Under the pieces are notes generated by a model. The model had not been told where the DNA came from. It saw only the letters and a program-made list of their open reading frames with translations, and ran no database searches. A program made the position numbers and the translations under genes. Shown here piece by piece: positions 6,308-7,282 of a stretch of DNA of 7,282 nucleotides. Positions within the stretch are counted from its first letter, which is position 1. Each line of letters starts with the position of its first letter. The stretch covers positions 1-7,282 of the forward strand of contig DXNX01000127.1 of assembly GCA_019413245.1 (NCBI GenBank), in the 5' to 3' direction. The DNA comes from Oscillospiraceae bacterium (GTDB lineage Bacteria > Bacillota > Clostridia > Oscillospirales > Ruminococcaceae).

Positions 6308-7282
6308 TTACTCCTTCTTGGGGGCGGCATCCTTGGTAAAGCCGCAGCCTTCCTTCAGGCAGATCAGCTGTCCCTTGCGCTTGAACAGGGTGCTGTTGCA
6401 CTGGGGGCAGCGCTCGGTAACGGGTTCGTCCCAGGTCATGAAGTTGCAGGTGGGATAGTTGCTGCAGCCGTAGTACACACGGCCTTTGGCGCTCTTGCGC
6501 AGCAGCATGTGGCCCCCGCACAGCGGGCACAGGCCGCCGGTATCCTTGACCAGCGGGTGGGCGTTGCGGCATTCCGGGAAGCCGGAGCAGGCCACGAACT
6601 TGCCGTAGCGGCCCGACTTGATGACCATGGGCTTGCCGCACTTGTCGCAGATCTCATCGGTGGGGATGTCCGCCACCTTGACCTTTTTGCCCTCCATGTC
6701 CTTCTCGGCTTTTTCCAGGCTCTGGGCAAAGCCCTGGTAGAACTCGTCCACTGTCTGGACCCAGTCGGCCTGGCCGCTTTCCACCACGTCCAGCTTCTTT
6801 TCCATCGCAGCGCTGAAGGTGGGGTCCACGATGTCGGGGAATTCCTCCATCATGACCTGGTTCACGGCCTGACCCAGGGGGGTGGTTTTCAGCTTCTTGT
6901 TTTCCTTTTCCACATAGCCCCGGTCGATGATGGTGCTGATGGTGGGGGCGTAGGTGGAAGGACGGCCGATGCCGTTCTCTTCCAGGGCATGGATGAGGGC
7001 GGCTTCGGTGTACAGCGGCGGCGGCTGGGTGAATTTCTGGTCCGCCGTCAGTTTATGCAGGTCCAGCGCCTGCCCGGCTTCCAGCGGGGGCAGGGCGGTT
7101 TCTTTCTTCTTGGTGTCGTCGGTGGCTTCCTCGTACAGGGCGGTGAAGCCGTCGAAGGTGACGGTGTAGCCCGAAGCGCGGAACAGCCAGTCCCCCGCTC
7201 CCACGGTCACCGACACGGTGTCCATGAGGCAGTCGGCCATCTGGCTGGCCATGAAGCGGGACCAGATCAGCCGGTACAGGCG
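6308..7282 (-). CDS. topA: DNA topoisomerase I (type IA), N-terminal part outside window
   Basis: TopA relaxes negative supercoils by cutting and resealing one DNA strand through a 5'-phosphotyrosine link. The last 324 residues are present and the frame is open to the right edge; the Toprim domain and active-site tyrosine lie outside. The visible part begins RLYRLIWSRFMASQM, a conserved type IA block, and includes ALEENGIGRPSTYAPTI (99-115 of the fragment), the best-known signature of the family. The tail has three four-cysteine zinc-binding modules: Cys212/215/232/238, Cys252/255/273/279 and Cys292/295/308/313, used for single-strand DNA contact in TopA proteins. The zinc modules rule out topoisomerase III-type enzymes lacking them and reverse gyrase. 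The protein ends in a short charged tail, PKKE, whose codons also form the trmFO ribosome site. An internal ATG at 7252 is not the start, since the conserved sequence continues upstream of it. Confidence 0.97.
   Translation of the reverse strand, partial: RLYRLIWSRFMASQMADCLMDTVSVTVGAGDWLFRASGYTVTFDGFTALYEEATDDTKKKETALPPLEAGQALDLHKLTADQKFTQPPPLYTEAALIHALEENGIGRPSTYAPTISTIIDRGYVEKENKKLKTTPLGQAVNQVMMEEFPDIVDPTFSAAMEKKLDVVESGQADWVQTVDEFYQGFAQSLEKAEKDMEGKKVKVADIPTDEICDKCGKPMVIKSGRYGKFVACSGFPECRNAHPLVKDTGGLCPLCGGHMLLRKSAKGRVYYGCSNYPTCNFMTWDEPVTERCPQCNSTLFKRKGQLICLKEGCGFTKDAAPKKE
6311..6316 (-). promoter_or_regulatory. Ribosome binding site of trmFO, inside the end of topA
   Basis: The mRNA-sense strand reads AAGGAG, formed by the last Lys-Glu codons of topA, directly followed by the TAA stop, one T, and the trmFO ATG. 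The 4-nt spacer is shorter than usual but the site decides for the start at 6306; the ATG at 6330 has only a weak CAAGG upstream. Ribosomes ending topA would cover this site, so coupled translation is likely. Confidence 0.7.

Larger units (their letters stand above)
1..7282 (-). other. Predicted operon segment topA-trmFO-plsX-rnc-smc
   Basis: Five genes in one direction with spacings of 1, -4, 18 and 22 nt. No gap is large enough for a terminator or a classical promoter, and each gene has its own ribosome site. I infer a single transcript starting beyond the right edge and continuing past the left edge. An internal promoter inside a coding region cannot be excluded by eye. Confidence 0.8.

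Noticed and set aside
5314..6339. A 341-codon open frame on the plus strand opposite trmFO
   Set aside because: Same effect: codon-register antisense of trmFO with no TTA, CTA or TCA codons to stop it. TrmFO has its full set of family motifs on the other strand.

Overview
The window is a compact run of housekeeping genes, all on the minus strand. It reads right to left as topA (3' part) > trmFO > plsX > rnc > smc (5' part). Both ends are cut inside a gene: topA enters from the right edge missing its N-terminal half, and smc leaves at the left edge missing roughly its last 100 residues. Gene spacings are 1 nt (topA/trmFO), a 4-nt ATGA overlap (trmFO/plsX), 18 nt (plsX/rnc) and 22 nt (rnc/smc). 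I see no terminator, promoter, RNA gene, mobile element, CRISPR array or large repeat. This looks like one co-transcribed operon whose promoter lies beyond position 7282.

The organism is most likely a high-GC member of the Clostridia, such as the Faecalibacterium/Gemmiger/Subdoligranulum group of the Oscillospiraceae (Ruminococcaceae). Reasons: a folate-dependent TrmFO, a plsX-rnc-smc block of Firmicutes type, AGGAGG-type ribosome sites, and strongly GC-rich third codon positions. The genus is an inference; Firmicutes-type ancestry is firmer.

Functionally the operon mixes chromosome topology (TopA), tRNA m5U54 modification (TrmFO), the first step of phospholipid acyl transfer (PlsX), double-stranded RNA processing (RNase III) and chromosome organisation (SMC). 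It joins two blocks that are separate in Bacillus subtilis: topA-trmFO, and plsX-...-rnc-smc. No fab or acp gene lies between plsX and rnc.

Very long reading frames exist on the plus strand, but all lie in codon-for-codon register opposite the real genes. They are explained by near-total absence of TTA, CTA and TCA codons in those genes. I found no sign of a novel system; the findings are modest points about gene order, start sites and codon use.
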